Of a stretch of DNA of 64,000 nt, positions 51,958 through 60,871 are shown one piece after another; positions within the stretch are counted from its first letter, which is position 1; the number at the start of each line of letters is the position of its first letter. The stretch is from Verrucomicrobium spinosum DSM 4136 = JCM 18804 (GTDB lineage: Bacteria; Verrucomicrobiota; Verrucomicrobiia; Verrucomicrobiales; Verrucomicrobiaceae). The translations under genes were made by a program, and so were the position numbers. The notes beneath the pieces are model-generated. The model saw nothing but the letters and a program-made list of their open reading frames with translations, searched no databases and was not told where the DNA came from. Where the stretch lies: the NCBI RefSeq assembly GCF_000172155.1, contig NZ_ABIZ01000001.1, forward strand, positions 7,349,105 to 7,413,104, read 5' to 3'.

Positions 51958-52890
51958 ATGCAACTTGGCTTTGTATCCGCCATTCTCCCTGAACTCACTT
52001 TGGCTGAGGTCATCGACTTTGCCCGCGGCGAAAACTTTTCCACGATCGAAGTCGTATGTTGGCCCACGGGCAAAGCCGAAAGGAAATTCGCCGGCGTTAC
52101 CCACATCGATGTCGCAGATTTGACCGGGGCACGCTCTCATGAAATCCAGACACGCTGCCGTGAGGCTGGAGTCGGCATCAGCGCATTGGGCTACTATCCC
52201 AACATGCTCGACCCTGACCCCGGCATCGCCAGCACTGCTGTCACACATTTCAAGAAGGTCATCGCGGCGGCGGCAGCACTGGGGCTGAATACCGTCAATG
52301 GATTTGTGGGGAGGGACTGGACCAAGTCCATCGACGAGAACTGGCCCACCTTCCTCTCGACCTGGCGCCCCATCGTGAAGTACGCAGAGGACCACGGGGT
52401 GAGGATCGGCATCGAAAACTGCCCCATGTCCTTCACACGGGATGAATGGCCGGGAGGCAAAAACCTTTTCACCACGCCGGTCATCTGGCGACGGGCCTTC
52501 AACGACATCGACTCGCCCAACTTCGGCCTCAACTACGATCCCAGCCACTTTATCCTTCAAGACATGGATCCGATCAGCCCTCTGGCAGAGTTCAAGTCCA
52601 GGCTTTTTCACGTCCATGCCAAAGATGTGGCCATTGATCGCGCCGCCCTCAATCAGGTGGGGCGCTTTGACTTTCCCCTGAACTGGCACCAGCCCCGGAT
52701 ACCCGGATATGGCAGCATCAACTGGCCGCAGTTCATGGGAGAACTCATGCGCATCGGCTATGACGGTCCCGTGTGCATAGAGGTGGAGGACGACACCTTC
52801 GGAAAATCACTCAGCGGAAGGATGCAGGCCCTGCGAGTGTCTCGTAATGTCCTACAACCCTTTACAGTGCCTGTCCGTCAGGCTGCCTGA
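51958..52890 (+). CDS. Sugar phosphate isomerase/epimerase-like TIM-barrel protein
   Basis: 310 residues from ATG 51958 (MQLGFVSAILPELTLAEVIDFA). The AP-endonuclease-2 type barrel has 'IGIENCPM' with a conserved Glu, 'GLNYDPSHF', 'HVHAKDVAI' with metal-binding His and Asp, and 'GYDGPVCIEVED' with the last Glu. This is the arrangement of a metal-dependent isomerase or epimerase of sugars or sugar acids. It has no signal peptide, so it is cytoplasmic. Expression is probably controlled by the divergent XylR-like regulator. Confidence 0.88.
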   Translation: MQLGFVSAILPELTLAEVIDFARGENFSTIEVVCWPTGKAERKFAGVTHIDVADLTGARSHEIQTRCREAGVGISALGYYPNMLDPDPGIASTAVTHFKKVIAAAAALGLNTVNGFVGRDWTKSIDENWPTFLSTWRPIVKYAEDHGVRIGIENCPMSFTRDEWPGGKNLFTTPVIWRRAFNDIDSPNFGLNYDPSHFILQDMDPISPLAEFKSRLFHVHAKDVAIDRAALNQVGRFDFPLNWHQPRIPGYGSINWPQFMGELMRIGYDGPVCIEVEDDTFGKSLSGRMQALRVSRNVLQPFTVPVRQAA

Positions 52891-52959
52891 CACTGGGGAA
52901 GGGACAGGGGCCGGGGCAGCACAGCCTCCGGTCCCCGCACCTCAGCACGTGACAGGTTG

Positions 52960-54399
52960 TTACACCGGGCTTTCCCAGCCTTTGCGGTACGCGCGCTGGA
53001 TCCAGCCCTTCGTTTCGGGACGCCCCTTCACCTCCAACTGACCCGCATCCCACTCCAGCTTCTGCCCGGGAATCCGCTGGGCCAGTGTGCCCACCAGGAT
53101 CATCTCTGTGAAGGGCCCCGCGACCGCGAAGTCGGACTGGCCGCGCTCCACCTTTCCCGTGATAGCGTCGTACCATTCCTGGTAGTTATCCTGGCGGACT
53201 GCCCGGGGAATGGTGGGTTCTGGCCATTTGAACCCGTCCAGCTTGTGCACCGCCTTCAGCGTCCAGGTGGCACGCTCGCGGGAGAAATAGAGACGTCCAT
53301 AGTCGCCAACAATGACGGTGTCGTAGTTCCTGAAACCCTCCCCACTCATGACGGCGTCATCGGGGTGATGGTACTCCTCATTCTTTTTGGCAAGCGACCA
53401 TGAATTCCGGTCAAAGCTGGCATTCAAGTAGCCGTCGTACCAGAAGAACTTGCACCCGGCCGCTGAGCTGTGCCTGGAAGGGGCGAACTCCCAGGTGATT
53501 TTGGAACTGATCGGCGGGGACCAGTCCGTCCCCCCCTGCTGCTCGGCCAGGACTGACACGGGGTCACCCGGCATCGTGGCCCACCAGCCGAGGTCGAGAA
53601 TATGGCAGGCCATGTCACCCAGCGCGCCGCATCCGTAGTCCCACGCACCCCGCCAGCCAAACGGGGCCAGCTTGCTGCTATAGCCCGTTTCCGGAGCGGG
53701 ACCAAGCCATTGCTCCCAGTTCATCCATGCCGGGACGGGCTCCGGCTCTGGAGGTGTGGCGATGCCCTGCGGCCAGATGGGACGGTTCGTCCACCCATGC
53801 ACCTCACGCACGCCGCCAATGACGCCGGCTTGAATGAGTTCCACGCAACGCCGCATGTGATCCAGCGCATGAGCCTGGTTCCCCATCTGCGTCTTGACCC
53901 CGGTCTCACGCGCCACACGTGCCAGCGTGCGGGCCTCCCAAAGGCCATGAGTCAGCGGCTTCTGACAGTACACGTGCTTCCCGGACTTCATCGCCAGGCA
54001 GGCGGCGTGGAAGTGGTGGTGGTCTGGTGTGGAAACGGTCACCGCATCCACCCTGTCCCCAAGGGAGGCGAGCATCTCACGGTAGTCCGTGAAGAATGGT
54101 GCCTGAGGATGCATTTCCCGGCTCTTGCCGGAGCTGCGCTCCACCTTGTCATCGTTGATCTTCCGGGAATCGACCACGTCCACGAGCCCCACGATCTCAA
54201 ATCCCGCGTTCATCGCTCCCTGAAGGTCCGCCGCCCCTTTGCCACCGATGCCGATGGCCGCCAACGTGGGCTTCTGAAGCTTGCCCCATGCCCGTGACGG
54301 GATGAACTGAAAGCCGAATGCCGTGGCGGCAGCTGCCGCAACCCCTTTGACAAAATGACGCCTGTCCAGACTTTGAATTGATGGTTGTTTCATAGTCAT
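52960..54399 (-). CDS. Tat-exported Gfo/Idh/MocA family oxidoreductase
   Basis: 479 residues. LDRRHFVKGVAAAAATAFG is a twin-arginine signal. The NAD(P)-binding fold follows: AAIGIGGKGAADLQGAMNAGFEIVGLVDV, then VDAVTVSTPDHHHFHAACLAMKSGKHVYCQKPL. The C-terminal alpha/beta domain has ALGDMACHILDLGWW, a usual substrate-site region, and DAVMSGEGFRNYDTVIVGDYGRLYFSRE. These enzymes oxidise or epimerise sugars, or open glycosidic bonds by redox chemistry. It starts 10 bases after DUF1080 and is the last gene of the minus-strand block, so the two probably act together outside the cytoplasm. Confidence 0.88.
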   Translation of the reverse strand: MTMKQPSIQSLDRRHFVKGVAAAAATAFGFQFIPSRAWGKLQKPTLAAIGIGGKGAADLQGAMNAGFEIVGLVDVVDSRKINDDKVERSSGKSREMHPQAPFFTDYREMLASLGDRVDAVTVSTPDHHHFHAACLAMKSGKHVYCQKPLTHGLWEARTLARVARETGVKTQMGNQAHALDHMRRCVELIQAGVIGGVREVHGWTNRPIWPQGIATPPEPEPVPAWMNWEQWLGPAPETGYSSKLAPFGWRGAWDYGCGALGDMACHILDLGWWATMPGDPVSVLAEQQGGTDWSPPISSKITWEFAPSRHSSAAGCKFFWYDGYLNASFDRNSWSLAKKNEEYHHPDDAVMSGEGFRNYDTVIVGDYGRLYFSRERATWTLKAVHKLDGFKWPEPTIPRAVRQDNYQEWYDAITGKVERGQSDFAVAGPFTEMILVGTLAQRIPGQKLEWDAGQLEVKGRPETKGWIQRAYRKGWESPV

Positions 54400-54408
54400 C
54401 CCCTGATT

Positions 54409-55383
54409 TCAATCCCTTTTTTTCACCGGCTGCAGCACCATGTTCCGGTAGTCGATGTTGGTGTGGTCTCCCTGCAGCATGATGGGCCCGGGCTGGGACT
54501 CATCACTCTGCAGTGCCCCGCCAGTGCAGCCCAGAACGGGTTGATTGTTGATGAGTGTCTGGCCGTTGAGGACCACTGTGACGTGCTTGTCCACCAGCGT
54601 GATCTCCAGCTTCTGCCATTCCCCCACCGGCTTTTCGGCGGCGACCGCGGGAACGATGCGGCTGTAGAGCGCCCCCATGTTGTGTGAGTCCAGCGGCTTC
54701 CCGAATGTCTCCGCAATCTGGATCTCGTACCTGCCACGCAGATAGATCCCGCTGTTGCTGCCCTCCAGCGTGCGCACGTCGGTGGTCAGTCGGAAGTCTT
54801 CATACTCAGCCCGCGTGCGGACATTGCCGAAACGCCGCCCCTTCTCCTTCACCACGCGATTGGACAGGATGCCGCCCCTCAGGGTCCATCCGCTCTCCTC
54901 CTTCCCCTCTACCAGCGTCCATTTGTCAGGGAAGTCGTCGTCAAGGAGAGGCTCAGGGGTGCCGTACTTCACCTTTGCCAGATCCGGCGTCGGCGGCAGG
55001 GGTCCGCTGTCCCGTCCCTCAGCCCTTGGCCCGGCCTCCGTTTCGCCGTTGAGTTTGAGGATCGAACTCTCCAGCTTCAGTCCGTCACTATCCCGGCGGG
55101 CCACCACCTTCAAGGTCGGAGACTCTCCGCCGCGGCTGGCCACTGGACGCTCCACGAGCAGGGTATCTCCCTGGAGCTCGATCTTGCTCACTGGCAACAC
55201 GCTGCCCGTGCCCCACATGAGCGCTCCGGTCAGCCCGGACTCTTTTTCCTCCACCCCCAGCCATCCGGTGCGGCCGTCCTCCAGGGTGAGCGCCCAGCGA
55301 CCGGCAAACGGGTTCTGTCCCGCTTGCAAGGGCAGGACGGCAGCGATGAGAGAAAGAACGGAGACAGCAAGGTATGGCTTCAT
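54409..55383 (-). CDS. DUF1080 (3-keto-glycoside hydrolase-like) secreted protein
   Basis: 324 residues with a signal peptide (MKPYLAVSVLSLIAAVLPLQAG). Residues ~25-130 form a beta-rich N-terminal part. The C-terminal ~190 residues are the DUF1080 jelly roll: LLDDDFPDKWTLVEGKEESGWTLRGGILSNR, DFRLTTDVRTLEGSNSGIYLRGRYEIQI, WQKLEITLVDKHVTVVLNGQTLIN, GPIMLQGDHTNIDYRNMVLQPV. DUF1080 proteins are 3-keto-disaccharide hydrolase-like enzymes that often work with Gfo/Idh/MocA oxidoreductases, which fits the neighbour. Confidence 0.85.
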   Translation of the reverse strand: MKPYLAVSVLSLIAAVLPLQAGQNPFAGRWALTLEDGRTGWLGVEEKESGLTGALMWGTGSVLPVSKIELQGDTLLVERPVASRGGESPTLKVVARRDSDGLKLESSILKLNGETEAGPRAEGRDSGPLPPTPDLAKVKYGTPEPLLDDDFPDKWTLVEGKEESGWTLRGGILSNRVVKEKGRRFGNVRTRAEYEDFRLTTDVRTLEGSNSGIYLRGRYEIQIAETFGKPLDSHNMGALYSRIVPAVAAEKPVGEWQKLEITLVDKHVTVVLNGQTLINNQPVLGCTGGALQSDESQPGPIMLQGDHTNIDYRNMVLQPVKKRD

Positions 55384-55396
55384 TTGAATGGCGCGG

Positions 55397-56905
55397 TCAA
55401 TTGGTGGGTGCGGGTTTGTTTTGAGCAGGTGTCATGAACCATGCGGGAGTGCCAAACCACTGGTCCATCTCCCGCGCAAAGGGCTCCACCACGCCATCCG
55501 CCTCCGGTGTGGCACCGCGGTCGCCAGTCTCCACCATCCAGGTGTCCAGCGCCGCCCTCAGGCGGATCAGCGCCTCACGGTGTGACGGTTCTGTGGAAGC
55601 AGCCAGATTGCGAATCTCATGCGCGTCTTCACTGGTGTCGTACAGCTCCTCGCACGGGCCGGTGCGCTGCATGAGCTCCAGAGCCGGTCCGGTCAGCGTG
55701 CCCTCCGCAAGCATCTGCCTCATGACAGGCATGATGGCGAAGCATTTTTCCTTGTACCGGTTGAGCGAGGCAAAGGTCGGGCCGGTGCTCAGGGTGCGGA
55801 TGTAGTGGAAGCGCTCGTCGTGCACAGAGCGGATGCGTTGTTTTGTTTCATCGATTCTGTCCCGCGCGGCGAACACATAGCTGCGTGCGTGCTGCGCCTC
55901 CGGCCCAAGGAACACACGCCCCTGCATAAGAGGCGGGCGATCCACGCCTGCCAGGGCCAGGGTGGTGGCGGTCACATCAATGAGGCTGAGCAGACGCCCG
56001 TCCACCGTGCCGGGCTTGATCTGCTCCGGTGCGGGGAAGTTCTTGGGCCACCTGATGATCATCGGCACCCGCAGGCCGTTGTCGTAACACCAGTGGATGC
56101 CTCGGGGCTCAAGCCGTCCGTTGTCGCCAAAGAAGAGGATGATCGTGTCATCTTCCAGACCGTCTGCCTTCAACTGCGCGAGCACCTTGCCGAAGCGTGC
56201 ATCCATGCCGGACACAGAGTTCAGGTAGCGCGCCCACTCTTCACGCACCACCGGATGGTCCGGATAGTAGGGAGGCGGCTGCACGTTCTCCGGCGTGGCA
56301 TGTTTCACGTGCTCCCGCTCGCCCACCCACTCCACGCGCGGCTTCTCGGCACTCTTGCGGTCGTAGATGTCATACTCCGACTCCTCAGCATTTACCACGG
56401 CGAAGAAAGGCTGCCGGGACTTGAGCTCGCTCCAGTCCTGGGTGCCGGCATCATAGATGGGGCCCTCATTTACGAAGTTCAGATCCAGCTTGCCCGTGCC
56501 AACGGTGCCGTTGCCAAGCGTCTTGATGTTGGCGGTGAAGAACCCGGCATCCTTCATCCAGTGGGTGACCGGTCGCACCCCGGTTGGGAGGCGAAACGCA
56601 TCATTGCGGTGTGACCGCATTGGATGAGTGTCCGTCGTAGTCTGGTACATCCCGGTGAAAAATGCGGAGCGACTGGGGGCACACGCCGGGTTCGTTGAAA
56701 ATACCCGGGTGTACCGCACCCCTTCCGCGGCCAGGCGGTCCAGGTTGGGCGTATGCACCTGCCCCGCCCCGTAGCAGCCCAGATCATGACTGAGGTTCTC
56801 CCCCACCAGCCAAAGAATGTTCGGCCGCCTCTCGGCAGCAGGCAGACCCCCAGGTTGCAGGAAACCAACCAACACCATCAACAGCAGATTTTTTTTCAAT
56901 GACAT
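55397..56905 (-). CDS. S1-type sulfatase, CAPSR active site
   Basis: 502 residues from ATG 56905 (MSLKKNLLLMVLVGFLQPGGLPAAE, signal peptide). RPNILWLVGENLSHDLGCYGAGQVHTPNLDRLAAEGVRYTRVFSTNPACAPSR gives C75-A-P-S-R as catalytic site; the usual Asp-Asp metal pair of this position reads Glu-Asn (VGENLS). IILFFGDNGRLEPRGIHWCYDNGLRVPMIIRWP is the C-terminal half of the active site. The ends lie 13 and 16 bases from its neighbours, so it is in one operon with the ThuA-cytochrome and DUF1080 genes. Target is probably a glycan sulfate ester. Confidence 0.9.
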   Translation of the reverse strand: MSLKKNLLLMVLVGFLQPGGLPAAERRPNILWLVGENLSHDLGCYGAGQVHTPNLDRLAAEGVRYTRVFSTNPACAPSRSAFFTGMYQTTTDTHPMRSHRNDAFRLPTGVRPVTHWMKDAGFFTANIKTLGNGTVGTGKLDLNFVNEGPIYDAGTQDWSELKSRQPFFAVVNAEESEYDIYDRKSAEKPRVEWVGEREHVKHATPENVQPPPYYPDHPVVREEWARYLNSVSGMDARFGKVLAQLKADGLEDDTIILFFGDNGRLEPRGIHWCYDNGLRVPMIIRWPKNFPAPEQIKPGTVDGRLLSLIDVTATTLALAGVDRPPLMQGRVFLGPEAQHARSYVFAARDRIDETKQRIRSVHDERFHYIRTLSTGPTFASLNRYKEKCFAIMPVMRQMLAEGTLTGPALELMQRTGPCEELYDTSEDAHEIRNLAASTEPSHREALIRLRAALDTWMVETGDRGATPEADGVVEPFAREMDQWFGTPAWFMTPAQNKPAPTN

Positions 56906-56921
56906 CCTTTTTCTCCTCCGT

Positions 56922-59900
56922 TTACTTGCACTCCTTGAGATAGGCGGCCAGATCCGCAAGGTCCTGCGCCGTCAGGCCGAGCTGGTCTGCGGACAGCATG
57001 AGGGACCGGTTGAGCGGCAGCGTGCGCTTGCTCAGGAGGGTTCGCGGAATCATCTGTGTCATTCCGCCCATGGACCGCACTGTCAGCGGGTCCGCCGCAC
57101 TGATCAGGATGCCCTGCACCTCCCGCCCGTCAACCAGCGGAACGCGCTCCCCTTCAAATCCAAGCGCAATGCTCTCTGATGGATTCGTCACGGCAGTCAG
57201 GAAGGCCTCCAGGCCCTGGTTGGCCACCCAGCCGTCCAGATTGGGTCCGTAGTCCACTCCCTGCCCTTGAATGGTGTGGCACATGACGCAGCGGGAGGAG
57301 AGTACCTTGCCGTTGGCGGCATCCCCTTTGAGCTGCGCGATAGCGCTCACTGGGGGCAGAGCGGAGTTCTTGGGTGGCTCAGGCACCTTCACCTCCTGAA
57401 TGACCACTTTGTCCGGATCATAGATACCCTGCTCCTTGAGCACCTCGCGCCCACCGAACTCCTCCCACTCATCTGTGGCCCGGATCAGCAGCCACGCATC
57501 TGCCATCTGGGCAATTCCAGGGTCGGAAGAGCGCAGTTTCACCATGGCCTTAATGGCCGGCCTGCTGCGGGTAAAGGCGATGCTGTCCACCGCCAGTTTG
57601 CGGGCCTCAAAAGGCAGCGTTTTGCTCTCTGCGCGCTGGATCAGGGCAGGGATGGCTTCCGGTGCCTGCAACCTCCACGTGATGCGGGCGAACGAGGGCG
57701 TCCATTCCAGCGCCTGTGGCGCTTTCTGCGACTCAAAGATCTGGGCCCACAAAGGTGCCTCAATGCCTTCAGCCGCCAGACCACAAGCTTCCAGGTAGGT
57801 GCGGTCTTTCCCGTCATAGGTCTCCAGCAGCTTGGCCACCAGAGGCTGCTTGAAAGGTGCGGGCAGTTCCCGCAAGGCTACCGCTGCCTCACGGCGCACG
57901 GCCGGACTGGGATCGACCACCAACTGTTGCAGGATGTCCGGATGCGCAACCAGGTCATACCCGCTGCTGCGCAGGATGCGCAACGCCAGGAGACGCTGAT
58001 CCGGCTCTCCACCTGCGAGTTTCTCCCGCACGCGAGCCAGTCCACCCTCGCCCAAAGAGGGGAGCAACCACGCCCCGCGTGCCCGGATGACGGCGTTCTC
58101 ATCCGCCAGCAGCTGGCCGATCGCCTGCTCAGCCGTGGCGGACTGCTCTGCGGCCAGTTCACGAAGTTTCGTTAGACCCTCAAACCGCACATTTGTCGCC
58201 GGGCTCTTGATGAGGGCGATGGCCTGCGCAGCCGGGGATAGCGAGGCCAATTCCTCCTTCTCCGTGGCCACCTTTGGCTGGAAGCCCTTGGGGGCAATGC
58301 GGTAGATGGCACCAGAAAGCGAGTCATCCTGCGTGCCATGGCCGCCCACCTTGAGGTCAAACCAATCTGCCACATAGAGCGCCCCATCCGCACCCACCAT
58401 CACATCACTGGGACGGAAGGAGGTTCCTTCCTCCCCCACCAGGAAATCGAACCGCTCCATCTTCTTGCCCGCCCCTTCGGCCTTGGGGTAGTAACCATAG
58501 AGCGTTTGAAGACGGGACTCCGCGCTGACCAGCATGCCTTGATATTTGGCGGGCAGGGCTCCGTTCTCATAGTACGCAATGCCCGTGGGCGCACCCCGTC
58601 CATAGATGTCTCCCGGCGGCAGCGTACCCGGGTCTTCCTGCCGCCACTCTGCGACTGCCACGGACTGTCCCCGACGCCGGTCTGCCTCCCACGTGCGTTT
58701 GCCGCTGCGTGAGAAGAAGCCCATGAAGCTCCCCTCCATCAGCCAGGTGGTACGGCATGCGGGCGGGTCGTCGTTGTCGTTTTGATAGACATCTCCCAGG
58801 GAGTTTACACAGTGCTCATAGCTGTTGCGGAATCCATGCCCAATCATGCGCAGCTTCGTCCCGTCCGGCTCCATGGTGGCGGCGAAGCCTCCCGTCCAGA
58901 TGCGGCCGTCGTCACTCTTAGCACCAGCGATTGCGGCACCCGGGCCATAGGGCCCACCCACCCGGTAGGTCACGCCGTCCCTGGTGGTGAACTCCGCGCC
59001 AGTGTTGCCCTGGTTGATATGCCACCGTCCGTCCGGCCCGGCCACCACTGCATGCAGGCTGTGGTCGTGGTTGGCCCCCATAAATCCCGTCAGCAGGTTC
59101 TCCCGTTTGTCCACGGCCGGGTCAAAGTGCAGGTCCCCGTCCACATCCGTGTACACAATCAGGTTTGGCGGCTGGGCTACGACCACCTTATTTCCAAAAA
59201 CCGAAACTCCCAGCGGCGAGATCAGCTCCGGATCCTGCACGAAGACGTGCGACTTGTCGGCCCGTCCGTCCTGGTCGGAGTCTTCCAGCACCACAATCCG
59301 GTCACCTTCCGGACGGCGGTTTTTTTTCTTGCGATAGTTGACACCTTCCGCAACCCAGATGCGCCCCTCCTTGTCGGTGTCCATGTTGGTGGGGTTGAAG
59401 AGCATCGGTGAAGACGCCCACACCGTGACTTCGAGGTCGTCTGGCACCTTGATCTTGGAAACAGGCACCAGTTCGGGTTTGGTCAATACTGACGGTTGCA
59501 GCGGGGGAGAAGCAGCCTCGGCAGGAGCAGCGGGTTTCGCGGGAACGGGGGCAGCGGGTTGGGGGATCCCCAGTGCGTCGGGCTGCGCCTCTTGCGGCTC
59601 AGGCTTGGCAGCTGGTGCTTTCTTCTGCTTCTTTTCCACCGCTGCCTTCCGTGCGGCGGCGTGCTCGGCCACGGTCGGCACGCTGCCGCGGGGAAGCTCG
59701 TCCAGCTCTCCCGGTTTTGGCAGGGAAATGCGGCCGGCATTCTCGCCCTTTTTATCGAGATTGGCGTTCAAATCGTCCTCCGTCAGGGGGAGTGATTTCA
59801 CCCCACCCTCCGGCACCTCCATGCCAGCACACCAGACGATCGCGTTGAGCACGAGTTTGCGGTAGTCATCCAGCGCCCAGTTGCGGTGATAGTGCCCGCC

Positions 59901-60653
59901 CGTGAAGCCCACCCCGCGACCACCATTTTCGCGTTGGGTGCCCCACATCAGGGTCTGGCTCTTGCCCAGTCCGTCATACCCTGCCTGTGTCCAGAGGTTG
60001 TTCACCGCCACCATGTTCTCCCGGCTGGGCGTGGCCGTGGCCAGGTCCAATACCCCGGCCTTTTCCGGGCGGAAGCGGATGTTGTAGTAAAACTCATCCC
60101 GCGCGCGGATGGGCGCGGAGATGCCACGGGCCACCGGGTGATCCGGCATCGCCGTCAGATCAGCCACCCAGAATGGGTTCACGGAAAAACCCGACTCAAA
60201 CGCCCCCCCGGTCCATGGCCGGTAGTACTTCTCTCCCATCTCTGGAGTGGGATGCACGGCATAATGCAGAAACATGAGCCCGGTGCCGGAGTTCGCCAGC
60301 GCGTCCATCTCCTCCCAATGTTTGCCAATGACCTTTGTGGCCGAGTCATACACCACCACGGCCGCAGCTCCTTTCAGCAGGGAGTCATCTTCCGGCCAGC
60401 CGGAAACCACCTCCGCCTTCACCGGCAGGCCACTTTGTTCATTGAGCGCCCTTGCCAGCAGCAGGCCTCCAGCGCGGTACTCGTGGGCTCCGGGACCATG
60501 GCTGGGAGCACCCGCCAGAAAGATCACCCTCTTCACCGCCTCCTGCGCCGGCAGCACCGTCGTTGCGGCCAGGGCCAGAAGACAGGGCAGCCATGGTTTT
60601 GCGATGAGATTGCATCTCCGGTCCCTGAATATCAGATGTCGTGAAGTACTCAT
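56922..60653 (-). CDS. Secreted ThuA / PVC-dehydrogenase / HEAT / cytochrome c fusion protein
   Basis: 1243 residues from ATG 60653 (MSTSRHLIFRDRRCNLIAKPWLPCLLALAATTVLPAQ). The ThuA-like domain is ~28-250 (VIFLAGAPSHGPGAHEYRAGGLLLA, TGLMFLHYAVHP, VGFTGGHYHRNW). A Pro/Ala-rich linker follows. The PVC-type membrane-bound-dehydrogenase propeller is ~395-770 (DDLEVTVWASSPMLFNPTNMDTDKEGRIWVAEGVNYR, DSDQDGRADKSHVFV, DVMVGADGALYVADW). HEAT-like helices are ~780-1080. A heme domain with C1122-V-M-C1125-H1126 continues as a 'GPNLDGWVANQGLEAFLTAVTNPSESIALGF' module. Probably a periplasmic dehydrogenase that hands electrons to its own heme. It shares architecture with the azurin fusion at 25050-29075 but lacks the SGNH and copper parts. 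Confidence 0.9.
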   Translation of the reverse strand: MSTSRHLIFRDRRCNLIAKPWLPCLLALAATTVLPAQEAVKRVIFLAGAPSHGPGAHEYRAGGLLLARALNEQSGLPVKAEVVSGWPEDDSLLKGAAAVVVYDSATKVIGKHWEEMDALANSGTGLMFLHYAVHPTPEMGEKYYRPWTGGAFESGFSVNPFWVADLTAMPDHPVARGISAPIRARDEFYYNIRFRPEKAGVLDLATATPSRENMVAVNNLWTQAGYDGLGKSQTLMWGTQRENGGRGVGFTGGHYHRNWALDDYRKLVLNAIVWCAGMEVPEGGVKSLPLTEDDLNANLDKKGENAGRISLPKPGELDELPRGSVPTVAEHAAARKAAVEKKQKKAPAAKPEPQEAQPDALGIPQPAAPVPAKPAAPAEAASPPLQPSVLTKPELVPVSKIKVPDDLEVTVWASSPMLFNPTNMDTDKEGRIWVAEGVNYRKKKNRRPEGDRIVVLEDSDQDGRADKSHVFVQDPELISPLGVSVFGNKVVVAQPPNLIVYTDVDGDLHFDPAVDKRENLLTGFMGANHDHSLHAVVAGPDGRWHINQGNTGAEFTTRDGVTYRVGGPYGPGAAIAGAKSDDGRIWTGGFAATMEPDGTKLRMIGHGFRNSYEHCVNSLGDVYQNDNDDPPACRTTWLMEGSFMGFFSRSGKRTWEADRRRGQSVAVAEWRQEDPGTLPPGDIYGRGAPTGIAYYENGALPAKYQGMLVSAESRLQTLYGYYPKAEGAGKKMERFDFLVGEEGTSFRPSDVMVGADGALYVADWFDLKVGGHGTQDDSLSGAIYRIAPKGFQPKVATEKEELASLSPAAQAIALIKSPATNVRFEGLTKLRELAAEQSATAEQAIGQLLADENAVIRARGAWLLPSLGEGGLARVREKLAGGEPDQRLLALRILRSSGYDLVAHPDILQQLVVDPSPAVRREAAVALRELPAPFKQPLVAKLLETYDGKDRTYLEACGLAAEGIEAPLWAQIFESQKAPQALEWTPSFARITWRLQAPEAIPALIQRAESKTLPFEARKLAVDSIAFTRSRPAIKAMVKLRSSDPGIAQMADAWLLIRATDEWEEFGGREVLKEQGIYDPDKVVIQEVKVPEPPKNSALPPVSAIAQLKGDAANGKVLSSRCVMCHTIQGQGVDYGPNLDGWVANQGLEAFLTAVTNPSESIALGFEGERVPLVDGREVQGILISAADPLTVRSMGGMTQMIPRTLLSKRTLPLNRSLMLSADQLGLTAQDLADLAAYLKECK

Positions 60654-60871
60654 GAGAAATATTGAGGAGACCTTGTAAGGCAGGTTTCCATCCATCGAAT
60701 GTTTCGGACGCGATTCTGGTTGCATGCTTTTCATCAGACACTGGCGCATGCCCCGGGTTGGGACGCCCGCACGGTGGTTTGGCACCGGAGGTGGCATGGC
60801 GGATCTTTCCATTTGAAGAGGCAGCCAGGAGGCCTGAGGCGACCAAAAAACAAGGAAACAACAGCCGCCTT

